DNA of 64,000 nucleotides from Chamaecyparis obtusa (Eukaryota > Streptophyta > Pinopsida > Cupressales > Cupressaceae). The notes beneath the pieces were generated by a model. That model searched no databases. It was not told the origin of the DNA and saw only the letters and a program-made list of their open reading frames with translations. Both the position numbers and the translations under genes were made by a program. The stretch's first letter is position 1, and every line of letters begins with the position of its first letter. The DNA lies in NCBI GenBank assembly GCA_027943335.1, contig BSBK01002082.1, positions 811,001 to 875,000 on the forward strand, read 5' to 3'. Positions 25,367-37,806 of this stretch are shown here, piece after piece.

Positions 25367-25405
<39 letters not shown>
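25367..25405. repeat. (TA)n microsatellite at the left edge of the DNA transposon
   Basis: About 39 bases of TA repeat, directly followed by GGGTGGCTGC, the proposed left transposon end. Confidence 0.95.
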
Positions 25406-25407
<2 letters not shown>

Positions 25408-26280
25408 GTGGCTGCAAGAAGTTGGGTCCCACTTTTGGCCAAAAAGTGGAAGTGTTTTCTCTGTTTTTCAAAATTTTTGTCAATTGATGTCCAAATTTGA
25501 AGCACTTGAAGATTTAATCTTGAAAAACTTCAAAAATATAAAATTTAGTGCTCAGAATCTAGTTTTCAAATATGTAATTTATTTCAATACCCACATGGTA
25601 TAAATTGAATTTTAGTATGCATGTCTAAAAACCACTTTTTCAAAATGCCTGTTTTAGGACCACACCTCATGCGTGTACGGACACCCTTTTTTGAAGTAAA
25701 TGAATGTATTTTTGGGAATCCTTTTGGGAAAAGGTACCTAAAACACTGAAGATTGATGAGAATATTTTATCTTATTTTTTTACTGAATATTTTTTTATTA
25801 TTAATTTTTAATTGACTATAAAGTATATTTTTTAAACCTCTGGTGTACAAACACCATAATTTGATTATAACTTCACTTTTTATCAAAAAAAAAATTGAAA
25901 ATTGAAAATAATTATATGTAGTTTGATTACATATAACTCATTTTTCAAAAAATTAAAAATTAAAAAAGTTATTAAAGTTTTAGTTAACCTTGGTATTTCA
26001 AGTTTAGGTACCACGTTGGCTTAATAAATATTGTATAAATATTAAAATTTATCATATCACTATAAAATTTATATTTTTATAATCTGCACAATAAGAGCTA
26101 AAATGGGTTTTCATTTTATCAAAAAATTCATTCGAGAAGTTGTCCTAAAAATTATGGCAAGGCAGAAATTTTACTCTGTAATGGCTTAGCCATTTTTTTG
26201 TACGGTCAAGCACAGGCTTGGTGGGACCAAGCCTGTCCCGAACCAAAACCCAAGCCAAGAGGTAAGGTTCCCACCCATAG
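25406..26280. other. Left terminal region of the DNA transposon, no gene
   Basis: AT-rich sequence without a coding frame. It contains the proposed terminal bases and, near 26200-26270, a GC-richer piece with TTGGTGGGACCAAGCC, which can fold on itself (GGCTTGGT and ACCAAGCC). It is expected to hold the transposase promoter, but I could not pick a TATA box with confidence. Confidence 0.55.
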
Positions 26281-26289
26281 ATTTACAAA

Positions 26290-26411
26290 TCGGGCGCCCA
26301 TTATTTAAATTCAAATAACGGGCGCCCATTTTGTAAATCTAAAACGGGCACTCGTTTCATGATACTAAAAATGGGCACCCATTTTTGGAAACTAAAAATG
26401 GGCACCCATTT
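26290..26411. repeat. Left subterminal repeat cluster (GGGCGCCCATTT type)
   Basis: GGGCGCCCATT at 26292 and 26320, GGGCACTCG at 26346 and GGGCACCCATTT at 26373 and 26400. The core is a palindrome or near-palindrome set in A/T-rich spacers. The matching cluster at the other end is 43314-43470. Such clusters often bind the transposase in plant DNA transposons. Confidence 0.8.
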
Positions 26412-27534
26412 CTTAAAGAGCTGTTGCAATCAAAAAAACCAGACTATGGGCCTGATCTAATGATTTTGACTTTTCATTTTGTTTTCTATCGATTCACACC
26501 AGACAAAGAGAATATTTCTACCAACATTCCTTTTATTTGTCTTATTTTGAATCTGACATTCATAAAAGATTGTTTCAATTTGAATTTTGGTGCAAAAATG
26601 GGATCAAATCAACATAGAAAGAGGTTAAAGAAGAATTTGACACTTGAGGAGATTGCAAAAAATAGAGAGGAGGCAAAACGACAATGAGAAAGAAGAGAAA
26701 GACTTCGAAACCCGAATAATGTTGGAGCATTGAGTTCAACAATTGTTTCAAAAGAGGACAATGAAGACACCATAATGGATGTAGAGGTTGAAGAAGCAAA
26801 ATTAGGTGCATCTTCTAATCTAGTATTGGATACAAGTATGACTTTGCATCCAATTGTTACAACTTATTCTGATAAAGATGTTCATGATTTTCTAGAAGCA
26901 GGTTACAATAGAAATGATTTAAATTTTATTCCTGAAAATAGATTAACAAGTTTAATTGCACGTGAAATTTTAGAAATTAGTAATGATAATGGAACTGAAA
27001 GTCAAACCCCAATTGAAACTGAAAATCAAACACCAATTCAAATTGAAATCAACAATGTAAATGTAGACATCGAAACACCGATTGAGAAAGAAACTCATTT
27101 GAATGATAATGAAATAAATGAAAAATTTCAATTAAAATTTGATGTGTTAGACAATCTGCGTGGTTTGGTTTCATCGGGACAGATTAGGACACATGCAAGT
27201 AGATTGTTTAGATAATTTTTTTATAATAAGAAATTTGGGTTTCAATGTCAATTAATGTTACTATTAATTAAAATGTCTAAAATGTAAAAAGTGATGAAGA
27301 GGTTAGGCATTTATGTGAAAACTAAGAAGAAGGATGAGTCTCTAAAACAAGTTGTATCAACTGTTGCTAGTGCCTTTGACACAATTGGAAAGAAAAGTCA
27401 TTCTAAAGATAGTAATGTGGCACGGCGAGCAATAACAACAACTTTAGTAAACAAAACTACTACTGATAAAAGAATGATTTCAAACATAAGTTCTTGGTGG
27501 AATCCCTGACTTGTCTTACATATGATGAGCCTGA

Positions 27535-28827
27535 TATGAGTATTATATGTCATCTGATTGGACATGACTCCCCTATGGAAAGATCTATTCTTACCTCAAA
27601 GATAACACTCTACCTCCCGACCTATCCCACAATCAAAAATGAACTTTTCTCCACCAGACCTCCCGCTATATCTTAATATCCGACACCCTTTATCGGTGAG
27701 GTTTTGACAGTACTCTCCCGCGATGTCTCGAACATGACGAAGCTCAACTTTTCTTATGTGACGTACATGAGGATATTTGTGGGACACATTTGAGTGGTCC
27801 CTCTTTGGCTAAGAAACTCATGCGTATGGGTTATTATTGGCCTACCATGGAGGCAGACTCCTTTCATTTTGCTAGGGCATGCAAGAAATGTCAGATATAT
27901 GGAAACCTTATCCGTGCTCCAGCTCAAGAGTTACATCCTTTTACAACTACTTTGCCATTCAGTCGGTGGGGACTCAACCTCTTGGGCGCTATCAATCCTC
28001 CATCTTCCAACGACCACAAATGGATTCTCACTGCCACAGAATACTTCACTAAATGGATTGAGGCCATTCCATTAATTATTGCCATAGGGAAACAAATCTC
28101 CATGTTTATCTTAAACTATATCATTTGCAGATATGGTATACCTATGTATCTTATCACTGATCATGGGAAAAAGTTTCAAAACCAAGACATGGATGACTTG
28201 TGCGCCAAATTCCACATCACCCACAACTATTCCACCATCTACTATCCTCAAGGAAACGGCCAAGCTGAGGCGTCAAACAAAACAATTGTTAAAATCCTAC
28301 AAAAGACTGTCAATGACGCTGGCCGTGACTGGCATCTCCAACTTAATCCAGCCTTATGGGCTTACCATACCTCCATCTGTACTCCTACTAGAGCCACTCC
28401 ATACTCCCTTGTCTATGGATCTGAAGCAGTCCTGCCCCTCGAGGTCGAGTTGCCTTCACTTTGTGTTACTCTTAAAGATTTAATTCTTGATGAAGAGTAT
28501 AGAGTTGCACGCCTGACTGAATTGGAACTCCTATATGAATGCCGTCAGTGAGCCTATGATCATTTGAAAGTTTATCAGCAATGTCTGTCCCGTCAGTCTA
28601 ATAGCAAGGTAAAGATCAGAGACTTTCAGTTGGGTGACTTAGTCCTTCGAGAAAATCCAAAGAATCAACAACACCGTGAAAAGAAGGGCAAGTTCAAACC
28701 AAATTGGTTAGGACCTTTTGTGATTACATCAGTCTATGGTTCTAGAGCCTATCAGTTGTCTACGCCAGAGGGAGATCCCTTGGATGAACCTCTTAACAAT
28801 ATCAATCTCAAGAAGTTCTATCCCTAA
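27535..28827 (+). pseudogene. pol: Integrase part of pol in the gypsy fragment
   Basis: One plus-strand frame with a handful of TGA stops (for example in the ZnF approach and at 28549-28551), where CGA Arg codons are expected. The N-terminal zinc-binding module is intact: VHEDICGTH ... FARACKKCQIYG. The catalytic residues are present: ATEYFTKWIEA in place of the usual AxDYFTKW, so the first Asp is Glu here; LITDHGKKF for the second Asp; and NGQAEASNKT for the Glu. The C-terminal part has LGDLVLRENPKNQQHREKKG and NWLGPFVI and ends NINLKKFYP. Truncated upstream: reverse transcriptase and RNase H are missing. Confidence 0.88.
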
Positions 28828-30844
28828 AATCCCAATGCAAGGGGCATGTATATAGTCTTTATATATATTTTTTGTAATTAAAAAAAATACAAAATACAAA
28901 AAAATCACAAAATCAAAAGAAAAATTGCAATAAAAGCATATGGTGAAAACTTGGAAATAGGCGCTATGCGTGACAAATTATCTCCTCTATCTATTAGGAT
29001 TCTTCTAGTGTGTCCGTTCATTGTATATATCCACAATAAAATGGTTACTCGGTCCTTGTCCCCACCATGTATATATCATAATAAAATGGCCAGTTCATAC
29101 ACCATCCATTGTATCCATCCGTAATAAAATCCCATCATAGCTTGATCTTTTGTCATGGTCTTCATCCTAGTCTTGTTGCATCTTTCTTCATCCATAATAA
29201 GTCAGTCCATCACCTAGCTGGGGGCATGTCCTCGACCTAGTTTGGGAAGTGGATCTATGATAGTCGTGACTCTTAGAGGACACAATGGAGTTATTTTCAC
29301 CAGGCAAGGCAAACGTAATCAAATGTTCTTTCACAATGGTATCTTCATGCTGAATTAGAATCTATGATCTATCCTTCGAATTGTGACTGCTTATCTATAC
29401 ATCTTGACTATACATCATTACTTGAACTGATCAACATATCCTAAATCAATCTTTTTGGAAAAAGAAATGTATATTCATGGCAGGCATGTTAGAATGATTT
29501 TTTATAAATTATGCATTCATATCTAGATTTCATTGTTATCATGTTTCCTATGCTATTCTGGGATATCTTTGACATGAGTTTGAAACTCCCATATGTCATT
29601 GATTAGAATAGCTAGGATGGGGCATGATATTTTCTTTGATTGCTGTTTGTGGGGTATTTTTAGATGAAATCACAGGAACAAGTAATTGGGGTGTCTGTGT
29701 ATAAGTGCCTTCATCCATTTCATAGTATTGACAACATGCAAATCATGTTGTTCTAACAAATGCTATTTATGGTGATACGCCATCGCATACCTCGACTCCA
29801 AATATTTGTTCCCCGATGGAGGGGGGAAATATTCCTTTTCTATTATGCAAACGAAACTCAGGTCATCTTGGTTCAATTATACCTAGATGCTTGTCAAGTT
29901 TGCAATATTAAACTCCATGCAAAAAGTGCTTAGTTCATCCTGGTTTAATTATACCATGATGCTTGCATTTTCTTGCAACATAATGAGCTCAATGATGAAA
30001 ATCAAATTCCAGTTATTATGAAGTTCTAAGATGTTACATGAAGTTGTGGAGATACTCATTTCATATTTCATTTTCCATTGCATTTTACCATCTCATGAAT
30101 TGCATAACAGTGCTCCTTTTATAAGGTTTTGTGGGTTATCTTTCTCATTAGGTTATCTGCTTCCTAAGTCCATTCTTCTTGTGTCAAGAACATTGTTATT
30201 TCAATTGAGGACATTTGGACAACCAAAACTACTTTGCACTTAATCATTTTAAGACATGCATAATTATTATTAGGTGTGTTCATTGGATATTTGTTATAGT
30301 TATCATTTCATCTTATTTCATTTTATCATGTTGTCAATCAGCTTAGGTACATTTTTATTTATTACTTTAGATATCATTTGCATTCCAATATCATTTATTG
30401 TTCATTAAATATATTTAATGTCATCATGCATTTAATATCCATTCATTTTACATTATTCACATTGTTTTTACATCATTGCATTCATCATCACATAGTGTTA
30501 GTGAACATCATTTAGAACATGCATTTATATCATCATATATATTAGATTATTTATCCATTAGCATCATATAGAAAATCAATCATTTTTCATTTTAAGACAT
30601 CCATTCCATGCATATAAAAGTAAATCATCACATCCTGCATATGTCAGTACGCACATGTATATAAAAATCATAGCAAATCATAGTAGAACTGCATCAATCA
30701 TATAAAGTCCATAAATACAACCAAACTGTCCAAATGTCCCATGATATATAATCAATAACAATGTGTCTACAGTCAATGTCTATCAAGTCAATATATAATG
30801 ATACAATGATAATATGATACAAAAAAAATGTATACAAGTGGTAT
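28828..30844. other. Spacer between integrase and antisense PMD gene in the fragment
   Basis: No gene found. An A-rich run (28870-28930) is followed by a GTGAAAACTTGGAAATAGGCGC piece, matching in inverted orientation the GGCGCC/GTTTTCACC motif of the first element. From 30000 to 30840 the sequence is AT-rich with many CAT and ATCAT repeats. Confidence 0.6.
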
Positions 30845-32965
30845 CTATGACCCACTGCTTCCTGAATCTATCTGTCGCTGTCTACAAGCTGCAATAAGGC
30901 CCTGTGCTATTGAACCACCTGCTCTTGAGGATCCACCTTGATCTCCTAAACCTATGGGTACTCTCGAAGGATGTGATGATACACCTCCACTACTAGCTAG
31001 TGCCTGTACTATTGTCCTAACTGCTACTGAGCTCTCTCTAAAACTCCCAATCCACTAATCCCTAGGCATTGCCTGTCTGTTGCCTCTCACTAGTAGGATA
31101 TCTCCTTCTTGGCTCATATCATGGCTCTCAGGCTATCTCCATGAGGACCTAGGTCCTCTGTCCTCTATAACTCATCTAATAACATCTCAGACTCCCTGAG
31201 TCTCTCAATTGCTGCATCCCGCTCATGTCTCAGGACATCCATCTGACGCTCTAGCCTCTCAATCTGTCTCTCTAAGCCTGGCACCCGGTCTGCCTGAACC
31301 TATGTAACTGCTAGTCTGACTAGCAGTGTATCGATATCTAGCTCCTCCTCCTCTGTAGCATCTCTCTGTAAATAGGGATCCTGTCCCCCAATGTCCATAT
31401 CAGCTGGCTCATCCTATGCCTATACATCTGGCATCTCAGTGTTCAGCTCATCCTGTCTGTCATCCTACACCTGACCACCCTGTACCACACCACCCTGGGC
31501 TAGTCCAACATCTGCCTCATCCTGCACCTGTACCTGTGCAGCTGGTCCCTGTACTGGGGCAACTGGAATCTATGCCGGAGGGACTGGTACCTCTAGTGGC
31601 ACTCTTATCACTAGTTATGCTGGCTGTGCAGGAGGCTATCTCCATCCCTATCTAGCTAGAGGTGGCATCAGTCCCCTCTGCCTCACACCACCTCCTCTCA
31701 TTCGAGGTCCTACCCTATCCCCTCTCCCTCCATCTCCTCCTCCATCTCCTCCTCCATCTCCTCCACCACCACTTCATCTCCCTCACCCCCATCTATCTCT
31801 CCCTCAGAGTCTCCCCCGTCATCTCTCTACCAGATCTCTCTCTGGAGGCCTTGCTACAGGATCTGTAATCTGCGGAATTGGAAAATCCCTCAAAAAATGC
31901 TCCAAATCCACAGTCATCCTTGGGTCTACCATCGTCGGTCTCATCGACCATGCTTAAAATGGGACATCCAAAAACTCCTATCGAGCAACATCGAATGATG
32001 CCATGGGCCCCCAGTCTCATCTCTCCTGATGTGTGTGAGCATGCTCCGTCACTCCCTGTGGCATGCCCTATATCTTGCCAAACTATCTCAGGACCCGGGT
32101 AACCAGCTGTCACTCAATGATAAATGGTGTCCAACCTATCAACCACCATGACTCAAAACAAAACCCAAGCTGTCGCTCATCATCCCATGGCTCACACCCT
32201 AGGTAGGGTCTCCATGTCACTATGTCTAGTGTGTCAAAGGTATACCGCCAAAACTCTAAATAGCTGAGTTTTTCCTGAGATAAAACTGAGGAGTATAAAT
32301 GAATATAGGGCTACCCTGCACCCTAAAATATGATAGCCACTGGTCGAGTAACTGCAATATGCTCCCATGCCCAAACATGGAGCAATGTCACACTTGCTGA
32401 TAATGATGCACCCCTATGGTACACCACCTGATGCATGTCATGATAAAGATGTGCTAACAAACACACCCCCTAAGCATATCAGGTCCCCTCCATCATCTGC
32501 TATAATGTGCGGCCCCATCCAACTAAAAATCCATGTGATCTACGATCAGGGCATACAAATCCCCCAATCGCTCCTGCTAGCCCTACTCGCAAAGGATCAT
32601 ACAAGTCAACCATATCCTCCCAGCTGATCTCTCCATCCTCTATATCATCATCACCAAAGATGGCTCTGCACTCCGTAACTCTGCCATGCTGATCATACTG
32701 TACCAGCTCACCTGTGATGGGAAGATGGAGGATGTGATATACATCCTCTAATGTAACTGTCATATCCCCTGTCGAAAGATGGAAGGTACTCATCTTCGAG
32801 TTCCATCGCTCTACTAATGTTGTCATCATACTCAGATTCACCTAAATCTCAAGCATGTAAATCACATAATATAATCTGGATGCTCCTATCAACAGTCTAT
32901 CTGTCTATGACAACGCCGGTCTCAGATTCTGAGTCACAGGGTATCTCTCCCATGACATCAGACTA
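30845..32965 (-). pseudogene. Second antisense PMD gene (in the gypsy fragment)
   Basis: The minus-strand frame runs from about 32965 to about 31100, then a one-step frameshift carries it to a stop at 30845-30847. PMD features: TFHLSTGDMTVTLEDVYHIL, IFGDDDIEDGEISWEDMV and FLVGWGRTL, then a region with WGPMASFDVAR. A Gly/Asp-rich linker (GGGGDGGGDGGGDGG near 31750) and a long charged segment near 31170-31290 (LERQIERLERQMDVLRHERD) predict a coiled coil. Stops are numerous: mostly TAG, with some TGA and two TAA. It sits opposite to the pol of its element, as at 6656-9155, but the two proteins differ substantially. The first exon is not in the fragment. Confidence 0.78.
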
Positions 32966-34630
32966 TCTGTGATATCCTCCTATTTTAGCATGATAATACA
33001 AGAGTATCCCCTAATGCCAAAGATGTTCTTAAATTAAGAGTCGGATCAAAATTTTGTGATCCACATCCAGAACACCTTTTAGATATGACTCAAACAAAAT
33101 TGTATAAAAAATTTGTGGATGATAAGGTGTTAACTATTAGTATTAGTCAAAGATCTTTTGAAAAATGTAAACCATGGTATGTAAGGATTAACAAAGAAAG
33201 AATCACCTGTTGTTGCAAAACTCATGTTCAATTTCATTATCATTATGATATTTTTCGATCTATACGTTCTACTATGCATACTAATGAAATGTTGCAGGAA
33301 TGTGGTATAAATATACCACCTGAAACTGTAAAGGAGTTTATATCAAATTTGTTTTGTAACCCACCTAATGAGCAATTTTATCTTTTGAATGCATGTGTTT
33401 CTAGTGTATGTGATGTATGTGGCAATCTTACATTATTAGATGAATGTTTGCATGAAAATATTTCATTTGATTTTAGACAACAATTAGTTGATGTACAAAG
33501 ATTTAAAACTGTTGAGTATCCATTGAAGGATGGAAAAGTTGGAAAACAGTGTGACCTAATAACTAAAAAACTTAGTGTTAATGCTTTTATGAATGAATTC
33601 AAGAGTAAGATCATACCTAAATATGTGAAACACTCTCACAATTCTAGATGGCTTGATGGATAATTTCACATATGCAAGAATACATTTCCAAATGGTAGTA
33701 TACTGTCAGTTGTTGACTTTGTAGAGAACTACACGCTTGCACCATAAGATGAGATCCAACCACAATATTATAATTCAGTGCAAGTAACAATTTTTGTTCA
33801 TATTGTCTATAGACATGCACCTGATAGTACAGAAGAGGATCGGAAAATATTGAGAGAGTACCATTTCTATATGAGTGATAATAAGTTACACTCATTGGAG
33901 TTTGTCCAATATTACTTTAATACCTTTTATGAAAATTTAAGGGAGAGAGAAATTCATATAACACAACATCTAATATGGTCAGATAATTGCACAGGACAAT
34001 TCAAGAATGCTAGAATGTTTTATTGGTTGAGTAGGATGCACAAGAAAATAAATATCCAACATATCTGGAGTTTTTTTGATGCTGGACATGGGAAGGGAGA
34101 ACATGATGGTGCTAGTGCATGTGTTAACAGAGCCCTTTGTAGAGAGCAACTCAAATTTGAGGAAAAATCAAAATTTAAAGATGCATGTGCAATTTTTGAA
34201 TAGTGTAAAACAAGTTTGTCTACAGGATCAAGTCAGAACTCTACAATCAGACATTTTTTCTGGCTAGTTGAAGAGAAGAATATCGTTTCAAGATATGATT
34301 GTAATACAATCAGTGGATCAGCTAAATGGCATTCATTTAGGAGTTCTAATTCTAACACTTGGACTATATGGACTAGGGAGCTTGCATGTTTTTGTCAATT
34401 TTGTGTTGCAGGTGAATGGGAAGAATGCGAGAATACAAAATGGGTTGAAGAATGGCAACAAAAATCATTAACACCTAGTGAGAGACAAGATGAAGATGTT
34501 ATAATAAATGAAGACCTGGATCATGCCTTTGCATCAGAAGATTATGATCGTGTTTCAAATCTCATACAACCTGGTAATTTAATACAATTTATTGTAAAAC
34601 TTTAAATTATATATTAGTTACATGTGTATG

Positions 34631-34801
<171 letters not shown>

Positions 34802-35211
34802 AATTATAAACCTTTAATTTAAACAAGTTTTATTTATAGTGCACATGTACTTAATTTGGTTTTGCAGGACATGTGTATGTTGTTGTTGCACCTGAGGATA
34901 ATGAAGAGCAAACAGAGTATTGGTTAACTCGATGTGTAGAACCCAAGAAAAAGTGCATATATCATCAAGTAGATGATGATAATTTTCAGTATCCAATTGG
35001 GTCTATTGTGGTAGTTGGTACATGGCTACGCAAATACCTAACAAGAAGGAATGGTTTACCAACTTTTGAAGACTACCAATCAGAAAAGAAGATTATACAC
35101 TATTCCCATTTGGTAGTGGCAACAAATATCAAATTGGAAAGATACAAAGGGAGACCTGCTAATAAAATTTTATGGACACTTTCAATGGAAGAGCATGAGG
35201 CAATCATAGAT

Positions 35212-36962
35212 GCATTGCAGAAAAGAGAGGATGTTGATGGTACATTAGGTTGAATCAAATTTATACATGTAAGTTTTTATTCAATTGTCTTATTAACTTT
35301 AAAATTAAAATTAACTTTAAATAAACTTGAGTACATAAATTCTAACATTTCAACATGTTTATTTTTATGATGCAGTCCATGTCGGGAAGAACATCTAGAT
35401 GCATTGCAGAAAAGAGAGGATGTTGATGGTACATTATGTTGAATCAAATTTATACATGTTAGTTTTTGTTCAATTGTCATATTAACTTTAAATGAACTCA
35501 AGTACACAAATTCTAACATTTCAACATGTTTATTTTTATGATGCAGGATGTCAAGAAGAACATAGATCTGCATTGCAGAAAAGAGAGTATGCTGATGGTA
35601 CTGTATACACCTAAAAATGGCTTCATTAATTAATTAAATATTTATTATTTAATTACTATTGACTTGATAAATTAATTAAATATTTATTATTTAATTAATA
35701 ATTATTCCTCTATTTATTAAATAAATTATTCAATTTATTTAGTGAATTCACTATAGTCTATTCTTCTATCCTAAGTCTTCTAATTAGTCTTATTAAAGTG
35801 ATTTAATTAAATATACAATCACCTAAATATGACTAAGTTTCCTAGTCCACCTCACCTACCTAGTCACCTGACACATCACTTTGGCTAAAATAAATAATTA
35901 TTATTAATTATTTATTGATAATTATCCTCACTCACACATGTCCTATTCTTAAGGGCTATGTGGCCTCATAGGACTTGGTCTCATAACCACATGTCCTCTC
36001 TTAAACCAAGTCAAGAGACATTCCCTATTCCTAAGGGGCTTCTCAAGCCACCTCTAAGGGTCAAAGGTGACTCATAGGACACTTGTGCAAAGAGCCCTCA
36101 TGAGGAAAAGGTCTCTCCCTCTTTCTCTCTTTGGTCTTCATGAGACACTTGACATGTGTCTTTCCCTTCCACCTTCTTCTCCTCCATGTCAATGTGAGAG
36201 GAACATCATCCCTATTCTTCCTCTCACATTCCAACTACATCCCCCTTTCTCTCAACTCCTTCAACCAAGTCAATCCTAGCCCTAGGATCTTCCACCTTTC
36301 ATTCTCAACCGTAGGATTGTGCCACCTAGGCCTAGATCCTCCAAAACTCTATAAAAGGAGCCTCATTTCCCATTTGAGGGCTAATATAGGTATTTTTGAT
36401 AACAAGCATTCAAGCAATCAAGCATTCCATACAATCACCATTTCATTTGCATTCCATCCATTAGTTTGCATAAGCTATTGTGCACTCATTTCATTCAATC
36501 TCCACACTTTGGTAGCATCTTGGGAGAAGGCTTCATTTTGGAAATCTGAGAGCTCAACATCTTCAAGAAATCAAAGCTAGGAGGACAATGGAGACAAGCT
36601 GCATGGTAGGTGAAGGTAATTAAATTAGTTTCATCATTTCATAGTTACTTTGCATTCTTCCTTGTGTTTGCATTAGATAGATTCATTGGCTTTAATAGTT
36701 AATTTATCATTTCTAGTTGTTAGACATCTAATTTGCATACAGGTACATTAGGTTGAATCAAATTTATACATGTAAGTTTTTGTTCAATTGTCATATTTGT
36801 ATATGTTTTCTACACGTCTTCTTTGAAGTGTCATAATTTATAATTTAGAGATATATATTTGAAATTAAAATTAAAATTAACTTTAAATGAATGTTTATAA
36901 ATTCTAACATTTCAACATGTTTATTTTAATGATGCAGGATGTCTAGAAGAACATAGACATGA
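35212..36962 (+). repeat. Tandem three-copy exon-intron repeat at the transposase 3' end
   Basis: Unit 1 (35212-35400), unit 2 (35401-35569) and unit 3 (35570-35601, continued at 36742-36962 after a solo LTR) each start GCATTGCAGAAAAGAGAG, then GATGGTACATTA, GAATCAAATTTATACATGT, TTCTAACATTTCAACATG and a TTATGATGCAG acceptor-like end. Each unit carries the transposase C-terminus plus a putative intron (ATGTAAGTTTT to ATGCAG). The units differ by small changes and gaps. The repeat lies over and beyond the stop codon at 35251. Confidence 0.82.
35602..36741 (+). mobile_element. Solo LTR with GGTAC target duplication
   Basis: 1140 bp starting TGTATACACCTAAA and ending TTTGCATACA, flanked by GGTAC at 35597-35601 and again at 36742-36746. 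No internal region is present, so unequal recombination between two LTRs probably removed the rest. A TATAAAA at 36350-36356 gives the orientation as plus. It splits the third unit of the tandem repeat. The open frames inside (around 36067-36580) are not genes. Confidence 0.93.
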
Positions 36963-37625
36963 ACTATTTATGTAGTACAATACACTCTTGTATTCATACA
37001 ATTTTGGGTTAATAATTTAAGATCACATGAACTCACTTTTATACATCGAATTTTGTTTTAAATATTTAAGTTAAATTCATAACTTTGTATTCACCTAATT
37101 TTGTTGTTACAAATATTAAACTATGCACATTGTTCAAATTATGTTCACTTAATAGATCTCATTGTTTAATAGTTATTAAGTTTGTAATGTATCCATATTG
37201 TTCTTGTCAATTTTACATGTATTAATAGATGTCATTGTTAGATCTAGATGATTTTTTTTTATAGTTAATCAAAGTGTTCATATTACTTGTAACACATATC
37301 TAGATATTATACTTAGATCAATTACACATGAATTAATAGATCTCATTGTTAGATAGATGTTTTTTAAATGATAAATTGATAAATTACATAACAAGTCTTG
37401 ATAAAGATAAATTGATAAATTACATAACAACTCATGACTAAGATAAATAACATAACAAGTCCTGAAATAATTTACATGTATCATAATGTCCATCATATCA
37501 ACTCATGATATATACATACATTCACAAAACAAAGTCCTACTCTAAAAACAAGTCCAAGTACAATATATGATAACAAGTGGACTAGTATATAATGCAAGTC
37601 CTACTCTAACAACAAGTAAAAATAA
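36963..37625. other. AT-rich stretch between the two converging transposon genes
   Basis: No gene. It contains short internal repeats, such as GATAAATTGATAAATTACAT repeated near 37371 and 37407, and probably the terminators of both genes, which I cannot place exactly. Confidence 0.6.
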
Positions 37626-37800
37626 TATGAATAAGTCTAAACAAGCCTAAATAGTCATCATAAAACAAGTCCAAATAGTCATCAAAAATAATATGAACAA
37701 GTCCAAATAGTCATCATAAAACAAGTTCAAATAGTCATCATAAATAAAATGAACAAGTCCAAATAGTTATCATAAAACAAGTCCAAATAGTCATCATAAT
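37626..37800. repeat. Short tandem repeats around CAAGTCCAAATAGTCATCAT
   Basis: The unit CAAGTCCAAATAGTCATCAT with short variable joins (AAAA, AAATAAAATGAA) occurs about five times. It lies directly beyond the stop codon of the leftward gene, in its presumed 3' untranslated region. Confidence 0.85.
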
Positions 37801-37806
37801 CTAACT

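Larger units (their letters stand above)
27508..32988 (+). mobile_element. Internal gypsy fragment with antisense PMD gene, no LTRs
   Basis: It enters in mid-pol, just upstream of integrase, and leaves inside the N-terminal part of a PMD gene. No LTR, primer site or polypurine tract is seen at either edge and no target duplication is visible. The order (integrase rightward, 2-kb spacer, PMD on the opposite strand) is the same as in the first Tat element, but the sequence is clearly diverged, so it comes from another subfamily. It interrupts the transposase frame between ISSWWNP and HDNTRVSP. Confidence 0.8.

Noticed and set aside
30031..30243. 70-codon plus-strand frame in the gypsy-fragment spacer
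   Set aside because: It is composed of common AT-rich codons with no start context, no homolog in the first element and no domain.
31416..32113. Pro/His/Leu-rich frames on the plus strand and a 106-codon minus-strand frame
   Set aside because: They are shadows of the second PMD gene's linker in other frames; the PMD frame fits better throughout.
36067..36580. Two overlapping frames of 70 and 149 codons
   Set aside because: They lie wholly inside a solo LTR that has clear ends and a target duplication, and no domain is visible.
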